A stretch of DNA of 49,129 bases, taken from CAZAYY01 sp964489525 (GTDB lineage: Bacteria > Chloroflexota > Anaerolineae > Anaerolineales > JABWBV01). Within the stretch, counting starts at the first letter, position 1. Each line of letters starts with the position of its first letter. Made by a program: the position numbers and the translations under genes. Below the pieces are notes generated by a model. That model ran no database searches, was not told where the DNA came from, and worked only from the letters and a program-made list of their open reading frames with translations. Where the stretch lies: contig CAZAYY010000030.1 of assembly GCA_964489525.1 (NCBI GenBank), positions 1 through 49,129 of the forward strand. Direction: 5' to 3'. Of the stretch, positions 35,579 through 42,182 are shown piece by piece.

Positions 35579-36664
35579 TCAGGGGGCAGCCTTCAACTCG
35601 GTCCAGCGGCTGGTCACCACCTGGCGCAGTTCTTCACTGAGCGGCTTGTAGAAGATGGTCGAATTGAGCACTTCAGGGTCGCCAATTTTCATCAGGTTGA
35701 CGATTTCCTGGTCCATCAGGGCGACAGCTGCGCTTGTAGAAACGCCGTAGGAATAGGTGTTGCCAAAAACGGCGTGGGATTCGGGGTCCAGCATGGCGTT
35801 GATGAAGTCATATGCCATATCCACATTGTCGGAATTCGCCGAAATGCCATAGCCACACATCCAACCCAGGCGGCCTTCGCTGGGGTTGATGTATTCCACC
35901 GGAACGCCCTCGCCCAACAGGGTGGTATAGGCATCATTCCAGGTATTGGTTGCCATCCAGACATCCCCCGAGGAAACCAGTTGAATGGCCATGCTGTAAT
36001 CAGTCCAGTAGGTGAGCACATTGGGTTTCAGTTCGAGCAGCTTGGCGGTAATCTGGTCGTTCTGTTCAGCGGTGACGTTCCAGGGATCCAGGCCCAAAGC
36101 CAGGGCCGTGATAATATGGTTGGATTCACCGGAATCGTAGAGGGCGATATGACCGGCATATTCGGGTTTCCACAAATCCGCCCAGGAGGTGGGCAGGTTC
36201 TGCACTTTGTCGGTGCGAACCACAATGGATTCATAGCCCCAGTCGTATGGCACAAAATACTGCTTGCCATCAAACTCGCCAATCTTAGCCAGTTCGGGGT
36301 AAACCTTGTCCCAGTTCACAATCCGGCTGGTGTCAATCGGCTGGACCAGGCCGTTGTCTACATACAACTGCCAGAAGTTAATGCAGGGGTGGGAAAGGTC
36401 AAACTCAAAACCACTCTGCAGCTTGGCAAAACCTTCGGCATCTTCCGCAAAGAAGGTGTATTGGGGGTCCAGTTCCGGGTATTTCTCAACAAACTGCGGG
36501 CGGAACTCGGGCAGCTCGTATCCAGACCACTCCAGGATTACCAGAGGTTCCTGAGGCGCATTGGCACCTTCTTCTGCCTGGCCGCCGCACCCCGCGACCG
36601 CCAGCGCAAAAACCAGGAAAACGAACACAACCAACAGGGTGTGACTACGAAAACTCTCCTTCAT
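35579..36664 (-). CDS. potD: Spermidine/putrescine-type substrate-binding lipoprotein (PotD-like)
   Basis: A 361-residue periplasmic-type binding protein with a lipoprotein signal (lipobox AVAGC, Cys near residue 26). The family-typical segments LEWSGYELPEF, FDLSHPCINFWQLY, FVPYDWGYESIVVR and YGISANSDNVDMAYDFIN are present. It starts at the ATG at 36664, 10 bases after AAGGAG. It heads the operon downstream of a consensus promoter and a structured leader. The ligand is predicted as a polyamine from the family only. Confidence 0.9.
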   Translation of the reverse strand: MKESFRSHTLLVVFVFLVFALAVAGCGGQAEEGANAPQEPLVILEWSGYELPEFRPQFVEKYPELDPQYTFFAEDAEGFAKLQSGFEFDLSHPCINFWQLYVDNGLVQPIDTSRIVNWDKVYPELAKIGEFDGKQYFVPYDWGYESIVVRTDKVQNLPTSWADLWKPEYAGHIALYDSGESNHIITALALGLDPWNVTAEQNDQITAKLLELKPNVLTYWTDYSMAIQLVSSGDVWMATNTWNDAYTTLLGEGVPVEYINPSEGRLGWMCGYGISANSDNVDMAYDFINAMLDPESHAVFGNTYSYGVSTSAAVALMDQEIVNLMKIGDPEVLNSTIFYKPLSEELRQVVTSRWTELKAAP

Positions 36665-36701
36665 TTCTTTTTTTCTCCTTTTTAACTGTTATGTTAAGCA
36701 A

Positions 36702-36806
36702 AAAATATCTTTTCCGGAGCACGGTTTATCACCGCCAGGCTTCTCCAGGTCATTGGCGTAGACCTGTAGGTATGCGGTGAGAAGCCCGCTCTAGAAAAGA
36801 TATTTC
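36702..36806 (-). ncRNA. Structured leader RNA (riboswitch candidate) upstream of potD
   Basis: On the minus strand this leader folds as follows. P1 is 13 bp: 36806-36794 with 36714-36702. P2 is 4 bp: GAGC 36791-36788 with GCUC 36720-36717. P3 is 8 bp: GGCUUCUC 36786-36779 with GAGAAGCC 36745-36738. P4 is 6 bp: CAGGUC 36766-36761 with GACCUG 36751-36746, with a 9-base loop. The 12-base bulge between P3 and P4 contains ACCGC (36778-36774), which can pair with GCGGU (36735-36731) just after P3, forming a pseudoknot. That strand could instead pair with ACCG at 36725-36722. P1 begins a few bases after the predicted transcription start and its 3' side runs into six U. No known riboswitch consensus was recognised. 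Confidence 0.6.
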
Positions 36807-36821
36807 ACGTTTGTTGCGCGT

Positions 36822-36849
36822 ATTTTAGTCTCGTTTTCGCTGTTGTCAA
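36822..36849 (-). promoter_or_regulatory. Promoter of the pot-like operon
   Basis: Minus-strand -35 TTGACA (36849-36844), a 16-bp spacer and -10 TAAAAT (36827-36822). The start of transcription would be near 36815, so the leader RNA begins at the 5' end of the transcript. The promoter lies after the hutI stop at 36909. Confidence 0.8.
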
Positions 36850-36908
36850 TCCCCAAAATGTGACAGAAGATACAAATATGGTTAAGTGTTGATGAGAGAA
36901 TTTTACGC

Positions 36909-38132
36909 TTAAACCACTTGCTGGCCGCGTTTGAAAACTGCATGAACCAGGTTAGCGCCAATTCGATAGGCCACATCCTCGATGCAATCTGCCTTCCAAA
37001 GCTGAATGTCGGCCAGTAAACCCGGGGCCAGTGCACCGCGGTCGGCCAGGCCCAGGGCAGCCGCGCCGCCCACCGTGGAAGCCAGCAGCGCCTCTTCCGG
37101 TGTGAATCCGTGCACCCGGCAGGCAAACTGGACAACCAGCTGCATGGATTCCACCCAGCCGCCCGGGCAAATATCGGTTGCCAGGGCCAGGGTGAGGCCA
37201 GAAGCACGCAGCATGGCGGCATCAAACGGGTGCGGGTGACGGACCGCAAAATCAATCAGCGGCATGAGCACCCCCACCACGCCCGCCTGGGCAAGCGCCT
37301 GGGCATCTTCAGGGCGGGTGTAGTTCAGATGGTCCACCGAGACAACGCCCAATTCCGCCGCCAACCGGCTGCCTCCCAGGGCGCTGTATTGGTCGGCATG
37401 CAGTTTGAGCCTGAACCCGGCGGCCCGACCAGCTTCTAAAATCCGGCGGGTTTGGGCGAGGTTGAAATAGCCTTCGTCAATATAGACATCACAAAATTCA
37501 GCCAGCCCCTGCGCGGCCACTTCTGGAATCATTTCCGTAATGATTTGCTCGACATAACCTTCAGGTGGAATGCCCGGCGGGAAGGCATGGGCGCCCAAAA
37601 AGGTGCTGACGATGTCCACAGGCAGTTCAGAATGCAAACGGCGGTTCACCCGCAGCATCTTAAGTTCGTTGGCCAGGTCCAGCCCATAGCCGCTTTTGCT
37701 TTCGAGGGTTGTTGTGCCGGCCTGGAGCATGCGCCCAATCCGGCTGGCTGCGGATTCGAACAAGTCATCCTCAGATGCAGCCCGGGTCATGGCCATGGTC
37801 GAAACAATCCCGGTCGGAATACCCAGGGCTTTGACCTCGGCAGGGGTTCGGGTGAGACGAGCGGCGTATTCCCGCACCCTGGAGCCGCCAAACACCACGT
37901 GGGTGTGGCTGTCCACAAAACCCGGAGCGGCCACCAACCCGCTCGCATCGTACACAGGCCAACCATTCTCTCCAAACTCGCCCAGGACCTGGGCCGTGGT
38001 GCCCACAGCGGCAATGTGTTCTCCCACAATCGCAATGGCGCCATCCCGAATCCGCCCCAACGAATCGCCGCTGGTGGGGATGCAGGTGGCCAATTCGGCA
38101 ATATGCAGAATGAGCAAGCCCTGGCTGTCCAC
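36909..38132 (-). CDS. hutI: Imidazolonepropionase
   Basis: A 407-residue metal-dependent amidohydrolase that opens imidazolone propionate to N-formimino-glutamate in histidine breakdown. Family features are visible: PGFVDSHTHVVFGGSR (metal HxH), ESKSGYGL, VSTFLGAHAFP, LKLHADQ and VDHLNY. The C-terminal region reads ALATDICPGGWVES where many HutI have ATDxNPGS. The start is a GTG three bases after the previous stop. The neighbours are a cyclodeaminase and a hydrolase-like gene on the same strand; hutU and hutH are not in the window. Confidence 0.9.
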   Translation of the reverse strand: MDSQGLLILHIAELATCIPTSGDSLGRIRDGAIAIVGEHIAAVGTTAQVLGEFGENGWPVYDASGLVAAPGFVDSHTHVVFGGSRVREYAARLTRTPAEVKALGIPTGIVSTMAMTRAASEDDLFESAASRIGRMLQAGTTTLESKSGYGLDLANELKMLRVNRRLHSELPVDIVSTFLGAHAFPPGIPPEGYVEQIITEMIPEVAAQGLAEFCDVYIDEGYFNLAQTRRILEAGRAAGFRLKLHADQYSALGGSRLAAELGVVSVDHLNYTRPEDAQALAQAGVVGVLMPLIDFAVRHPHPFDAAMLRASGLTLALATDICPGGWVESMQLVVQFACRVHGFTPEEALLASTVGGAAALGLADRGALAPGLLADIQLWKADCIEDVAYRIGANLVHAVFKRGQQVV

Positions 38133-38135
38133 AAT

Positions 38136-39095
38136 TTAGCTCAGGATGTAGTCAATGGCCTGGAACAGGGCGGTTTCATAACCAGGGGTGGTCGGGGTCA
38201 CCTTGCCAGGAAGTGCATAGAGGCGTATGGGAACCTCAAAAGCCGTGAAAATCTCTTTTGCGCGTTGAACCTGGGTATGCAGGGGGTGGTCATCGCCAAG
38301 CAAAATGGCGCCGCGCAGTTTCTTGGGTTCGTTCGCCTGCAGCAGCGTCATCCATTGATCAGGGTCCCGGAAAAAGGGGCCGTCAGGGTCAATTGCGATA
38401 AACCCCCTGGCTTGAACGCCAAATGTAACCGGAAGCCAGGCGGCCAACTCGCCGCCCATTTCAACCCCGGCGACCACCAGGCGGCGTAGATCTACCTTGA
38501 AATGGGTGGAAATTTCTTCAAGATGTTTCTCAAGTTCAACCTGGGCATACTCCCGGTTATCCCACACGTAAGCCCCACTCCAAAGGGCCTGCATGGATTG
38601 AGGCGCAGCCACAAACCAGCCGCGATGGGCAGCCGGCGCCCAAAATCGGGCCGAATCTGCAGCGCGCTGGCGGTCGGCGTGCAGCCCCACCAGGAGCGGG
38701 CAGGGATTGGCGGCCGACTCACAGGTGCCTTGCTTGCGCAGCAGCAGCAATGGCAGCAGGGATTGGTATTCTTGCTGCTGCAGTTTGAGCAGCTGACCGG
38801 ATTTCTCTTGAAAAACCGCCTGGCTGCGCAGGCTTTCCAACGACGGGCTTTGTTCGAGCAAATCCCGGCTGATCCATAATTGTTTGGCAGCCAGGTCATC
38901 CATCAATGCCAGCGCCTGATCCAGCTGTCCCAGGCGAGCGGCCATGCCCAACTGCCAGTAAACCAGGTAAAGGTATTGTTCTGGAAAACGGCCGCCCTCC
39001 TGCGCAATCCGGTCGAAAACCTGTTGGTATTGGCCGCTGGCAAACAGGGTGCGCAGTTCACCTTCGAATCGCGAAAATTCCATTGCGGTATCCAT
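38136..39095 (-). CDS. Alpha/beta-hydrolase-like protein without nucleophilic Ser
   Basis: A 319-residue protein with a helical N-terminal part (about residues 8-90, TPR-like) and a C-terminal alpha/beta-hydrolase-like half. The nucleophile elbow, normally GxSxG, reads G210-V-E212-M-G, so serine is replaced by glutamate. It lies between the cyclodeaminase and hutI genes with five- and three-base gaps and is certainly co-transcribed. That suggests a role linked to formiminoglutamate or folate metabolism, or a non-catalytic binding role. A GGAG site precedes the ATG. Confidence 0.6.
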   Translation of the reverse strand: MDTAMEFSRFEGELRTLFASGQYQQVFDRIAQEGGRFPEQYLYLVYWQLGMAARLGQLDQALALMDDLAAKQLWISRDLLEQSPSLESLRSQAVFQEKSGQLLKLQQQEYQSLLPLLLLRKQGTCESAANPCPLLVGLHADRQRAADSARFWAPAAHRGWFVAAPQSMQALWSGAYVWDNREYAQVELEKHLEEISTHFKVDLRRLVVAGVEMGGELAAWLPVTFGVQARGFIAIDPDGPFFRDPDQWMTLLQANEPKKLRGAILLGDDHPLHTQVQRAKEIFTAFEVPIRLYALPGKVTPTTPGYETALFQAIDYILS

Positions 39096-39100
39096 GGCGG

Positions 39101-39676
39101 CTACTCCAGGAAGCGGACCAGCGCCGCATAGGTTTCAGACATTCGGGCTGCGGCGGCTGCATCTTTCAAGGCAGGCAGGTTAATGCGGGCGTTGGACAGC
39201 GCCCCCTGCAGTCCGGCCCGTCCCAAAAAAATGGCACATTCCAGGTCGGAAGCGGCGTTGGGGTTGGAACGGCCCTGCAGTTGGGCGGCCAGGGTAAGCG
39301 CCTGGGTGCAGAGCCGGGCGTTATCCAGCGGGGTTTGAGTGGCTTGCTGCATGGCCTGTTCAATGGCCAGGGATCGGGCCTGCTTTTCGGCATCGGTGGT
39401 TTTGGGCAGGCGGTAAGCCTCCATCACCCTGTCAAAAGCCGCCGAATCGGCATTGCTGCCCGCCAGAAGCTGCTCTGCCAAAGCCTGGGCAGCCTGGTCA
39501 ATCTCCTGGTAAACGGCATCGGGTTCGGGCATGTTTTTCTTGCCCACGGATACCCGGGCAACCATGCCCACCAACGAAGCAGCCATGGCTCCGGCAACAG
39601 CCGAAGCGGCCCCTCCGCCGGTCTGGTTGTCGGCCGGGTCGAGCACCCGGTGAAATGCGAGAATATTTTCATCCAT
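39101..39676 (-). CDS. Formimino-THF cyclodeaminase family protein
   Basis: The 191-residue protein matches the cyclodeaminase/cyclohydrolase family (FTCD_C, FchA): the N-terminal DPADNQTGGGAASAVAGAMAASLV motif is the usual PxPGGGSxxA segment, followed by helices. It converts 5-formimino-THF to 5,10-methenyl-THF, or acts as a methenyl-THF cyclohydrolase. I start at the ATG at 39676, with GGAGGT 8 bases upstream; an in-frame ATG 60 bases earlier has none. With HutI downstream this fits histidine breakdown feeding the folate pool. Confidence 0.88.
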   Translation of the reverse strand: MDENILAFHRVLDPADNQTGGGAASAVAGAMAASLVGMVARVSVGKKNMPEPDAVYQEIDQAAQALAEQLLAGSNADSAAFDRVMEAYRLPKTTDAEKQARSLAIEQAMQQATQTPLDNARLCTQALTLAAQLQGRSNPNAASDLECAIFLGRAGLQGALSNARINLPALKDAAAAARMSETYAALVRFLE

Positions 39677-39771
39677 ATCAAAAACCTCCAGGCCAGGTGA
39701 TGAAAACCACCACCCGATAATAGCCATATCATACAACAGCTTGCAGCAAATGGGGAGATTGGGTGCACGAA

Positions 39772-39854
39772 AGGTGCGCGCAAATGTGGTTAGAATTTGC
39801 GGTGCTCACTTTCCAATCCCGCCCCAGGCTTTGGGGCGGGGAGTAGAAAAGGGA
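39772..39854. repeat. Dispersed intergenic element, copy B
   Basis: The same ends as 16767-16861: AGGTGCGCGCAAATGT, the GC-rich hairpin (CCCGCCCC 39818-39825 with GGGGCGGG 39833-39840) and AGTAGAAAAGGGA. It is 12 bases shorter and its middle differs. Confidence 0.75.
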
Positions 39855-39928
39855 TGGGGAATGGATCCAAAAACAACAATTGCATGCTCCCCGTTCGAAA
39901 TCGAAGGGTGTTCCTCTCTTTTTTACAC

Positions 39929-39968
39929 AGAGGGCCACCGAGATTTTTTTAAACCTCGGTGGCCCTCT
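39929..39968. repeat. 14-bp hairpin
   Basis: AGAGGGCCACCGAG (39929-39942) pairs with CTCGGTGGCCCTCT (39955-39968) around a 12-base AT-rich loop. Related CTCTGTGGCCCTCGGTG and CTCTGTGGCCCCCTGTG strings lie at about 39975 and 42137, so it is part of a repeat family rather than a simple terminator. Confidence 0.65.
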
Positions 39969-40124
39969 TTGGTTCTCTGTGGCCCTCGGTGTAACCTGCT
40001 GCAGGTTTTCATATCATTCAGAACGGCACAAACCCAACATCGCAAAGCAATTCGGGGTTTTTCCCCACAAATCTTTCGCGAAAAATTCGGGCAATTCGCG
40101 GCAAAGAAATCCCAAAGGGCCAAA

Positions 40125-40159
40125 GATTTCTCAGTCGCTTTGCTCCTTCGGAACGACAC
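40125..40159. repeat. Dispersed repeat, CTCAG...GACAC family, copy 2
   Basis: Matches 16724-16758 over its full length with several substitutions. Here it lies about 270 bases from the intergenic element; at the first locus they almost touch. Confidence 0.6.
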
Positions 40160-40306
40160 TACCGGGGGCGTTTCTGCAAAACAATACCCTTTTCTGCCAT
40201 CCCAAACGGCGCAAGCCGGGCTGTTGTGGACTTCGCCAACAACAACTTAATCGTACTTCCACACAGCCAGGCTGCCTTCTTTCACTTTGCTCCAAGATTG
40301 GGCTGG

Positions 40307-40312
40307 TACAAT
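40307..40312 (+). promoter_or_regulatory. -10 of a leaderless lipoprotein gene
   Basis: TACAAT ends 7 bases before the ATG at 40320, so the start codon would be at the transcript's 5' end. There is no ribosome binding site. The -35 is poor. Confidence 0.45.
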
Positions 40313-40319
40313 AATCTTT

Positions 40320-41780
40320 ATGATCAGGAAACTGGACCGAATCAAACATTTGCAAGCCCTGGCAGTGGGATTGGTGCTTGGGCTTTTCCTGCTGGCCTTA
40401 GTCGGCTGCCAGGGCGAACCACCGGTAAGCCCTACCCCTGCACCAACAAGGTTTGTCACCGGTGCCCGGCCAACGTTGACTCCCGTTCCCACACCCCTGG
40501 CCAATGACCCACCTACCCTGCCGATTGACCGTTCGGATGTGGGGGTGACGTTTATCCCGCCGCTGAGCAGCCAGGTTTTGTTTGGCTACACGTATCCGCA
40601 AGCGGACGGCGGCAGGCTGGCAGCCGAAGCGGCCAACCTGCAAAGTGGCAGCCCATTAGAACTGCGCCTGGATGGAATTCCCACCTGGGTTGTGGGCGCG
40701 CCAACCGACCAGGGCAGTGTCTGGGCGGTGGTGCTGCAGGATGGGACTGTCCAGGGATTTCTCTTTACCCATGGGCAGGTGTCCAGGGTAACCCTTTCTC
40801 CCGAAAAACTACCCGCTGGGATGCCTCCTTTGCTGGTCGTCAACCAGGGTGTACCCGGTCTGCTGACCGCGCCGCTGGAAAGTGCCTCAATAGAAACACA
40901 CCCGGTGGTGCTGGATAAGCCCGCCCGCCTGGCTTTCCTGGATGAAGTGCGCCCGGGTTTGAACGACCTGGTCATCTGGCATAATGGCGAATTGGCCCGT
41001 TTCAACATCCAGGCACCCTCAAGCGCACGCATCTTGCAGGATGAAGACCACCGGCTGTTGTTGTTTGCGGGTGCAAAAGCCCCCGCCCCGGCAGCAGAGG
41101 GCGACGAAATCACCCGCACCTGGACGGCGGCTTCGCTGGTATTGGTGCAAACCGACCCCAGCCCCGCAGTGTTGCAAACCATTGCTTTCCCGGATGGCGT
41201 GACCGCGACGGACAGCGCCCCGGCCTGGGCTGACCTGGATGGCGATGGAAGCCGGGAGATTGCAGTTGTGCTGAACGGACCGGAAGGAACGTATTCCGCC
41301 ATCTACGCGGAAAGCGGGGCTCTGCTGGCAGCCAGCACCCCCCAAACCGGGGTTGAACTTTCGCTGGTGGCCGCCCTGCCTGCCATAGAAACCGAAGCGG
41401 CCTTGCTGGTGCTTTTGGGCAGCAAAGCAGGCACAGGGGTGGTTGAAATCCAGCGGTTTTTCAATGGTTCGCTCCAGTTTGGCGGTTCTTTCGAAGGGGG
41501 CACGTTCCCCCTTGCTGCAGGCGGCCTGCGCGACATGGCGGCCATGGGCGATTTTGACGGGAATGGCCAGCCCAACGCCAGTCTGGAACTGCTGGCGCCC
41601 AACGCTGGGATGACCGGCCTGGCGGCGATTCATTGGGGGCCGGAGCCAGTTTCACCCGCCTGGGGCACCCCGCTCGGAGCGAAAATCACCACCAACCTGG
41701 CCATTGTCAACCTGCGCGATGGCGGGATGGCTGTGGCTGTGGGGCTGGAAACCCAACGGCTGGTGCTATGGCTGCCGTAA
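40320..41780 (+). CDS. Lipoprotein with possible FG-GAP-like repeats
   Basis: A 486-residue protein with a lipoprotein signal (lipobox ALVGC, Cys near residue 32) and a Pro/Thr-rich linker with PTPAPT and TLTPVPTP. The remainder is beta-rich with WADLDGDGSREIAVVL and GDFDGNGQPNASLELL, resembling calcium-binding FG-GAP or VCBS repeats that form propellers on the cell surface. It stands alone. I use the ATG at 40320 (matched to the -10), eleven codons after an earlier in-frame ATG. The role is unknown, probably ligand or polymer binding. Confidence 0.75.
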   Translation: MIRKLDRIKHLQALAVGLVLGLFLLALVGCQGEPPVSPTPAPTRFVTGARPTLTPVPTPLANDPPTLPIDRSDVGVTFIPPLSSQVLFGYTYPQADGGRLAAEAANLQSGSPLELRLDGIPTWVVGAPTDQGSVWAVVLQDGTVQGFLFTHGQVSRVTLSPEKLPAGMPPLLVVNQGVPGLLTAPLESASIETHPVVLDKPARLAFLDEVRPGLNDLVIWHNGELARFNIQAPSSARILQDEDHRLLLFAGAKAPAPAAEGDEITRTWTAASLVLVQTDPSPAVLQTIAFPDGVTATDSAPAWADLDGDGSREIAVVLNGPEGTYSAIYAESGALLAASTPQTGVELSLVAALPAIETEAALLVLLGSKAGTGVVEIQRFFNGSLQFGGSFEGGTFPLAAGGLRDMAAMGDFDGNGQPNASLELLAPNAGMTGLAAIHWGPEPVSPAWGTPLGAKITTNLAIVNLRDGGMAVAVGLETQRLVLWLP

Positions 41781-41884
41781 CAGACCTACCCCCTCCTGAA
41801 CAGCCAGTTTGAATCCGTTCAACCCGAATCCCTATAGCAGGGGTGGTCGGTGCCTGTCCGGCCAGGGGCAAATGTTGTCTCGCG

Positions 41885-41943
41885 GTAGGGGCGCAGGGGC
41901 AGGTTGGTGTTTCTCTTGTAAATTAAAACTGCCCTGCCCCTAC
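41885..41943. repeat. Dispersed hairpin repeat, copy 2 (GTAGGGGCGC family)
   Basis: Same ends as 9545-9606: GTAGGGGCGCAGGGGCAG and a 3' complement ending GCCCCTAC. The loop differs. Confidence 0.7.
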
Positions 41944-42011
41944 AAACAGGCCGGATGTTTTTTGCCGCGAAGGACGCGAATTTGCACGAATGATGGTTGG
42001 GTTGGGTTATT

Positions 42012-42044
42012 AAAACCTGAAGGTTTTGGAAACCTTTAGGTTTT
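42012..42044. repeat. Hairpin of the AAACCT..AGGTTT type
   Basis: AAAACCTGAAGGTTT pairs with AAACCTTTAGGTTTT with one mismatch and a 3-base loop. This recurring motif type is found between genes of many environmental bacteria; no function can be stated. Confidence 0.6.
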
Positions 42045-42091
42045 GTACCATTCGGGAAATTCGCGGCCAATCTCCCGGGGCGGATTCCAAA

Positions 42092-42128
42092 AGAACCACT
42101 GAGCCGTTGATTAAAACGCAGTGGTTCT
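42092..42128. repeat. 10-bp inverted repeat
   Basis: AGAACCACTG (42092-42101) and CAGTGGTTCT (42119-42128) are perfect complements separated by 17 bases, downstream of copA. Confidence 0.55.
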
Positions 42129-42182
42129 CCAGGTTTCTCTGTGGCCCCCTGTGAAATCACAAGGCCAGGGGAACCAGAGGAT

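Larger units (their letters stand above)
39677..40319. other. Repeat-rich intergenic region
   Basis: No gene is visible in about 640 bases. The region holds the intergenic element (39772-39854), a long hairpin (39929-39968), TTCG/GCGAA-rich decayed sequence (about 40050-40120), the second CTCAG...GACAC repeat (40125-40159) and the lipoprotein promoter. Confidence 0.75.
41781..42182. other. Repeat-rich intergenic region
   Basis: No gene is visible. It holds the GTAGGGGCGC repeat, copy 2 (41885-41943), a CGCGAATT-type decayed stretch, and two imperfect hairpins (42012-42044 and 42092-42128). Confidence 0.7.

Noticed and set aside
36702..36806. The pot leader as a known TPP or guanidine-I riboswitch
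   Set aside because: The conserved TPP (CUGAGA, GAUAA...) and guanidine-I (GGUCCGAGAG, AAAAGCCCGGGAG) cores are absent; only a weak GGUGAUAAACC resemblance remains.
39677..40319. Reading frames through the repeat-rich gap as genes
   Set aside because: They cross hairpin repeats, have no ribosome binding site and low complexity; treated as chance frames.
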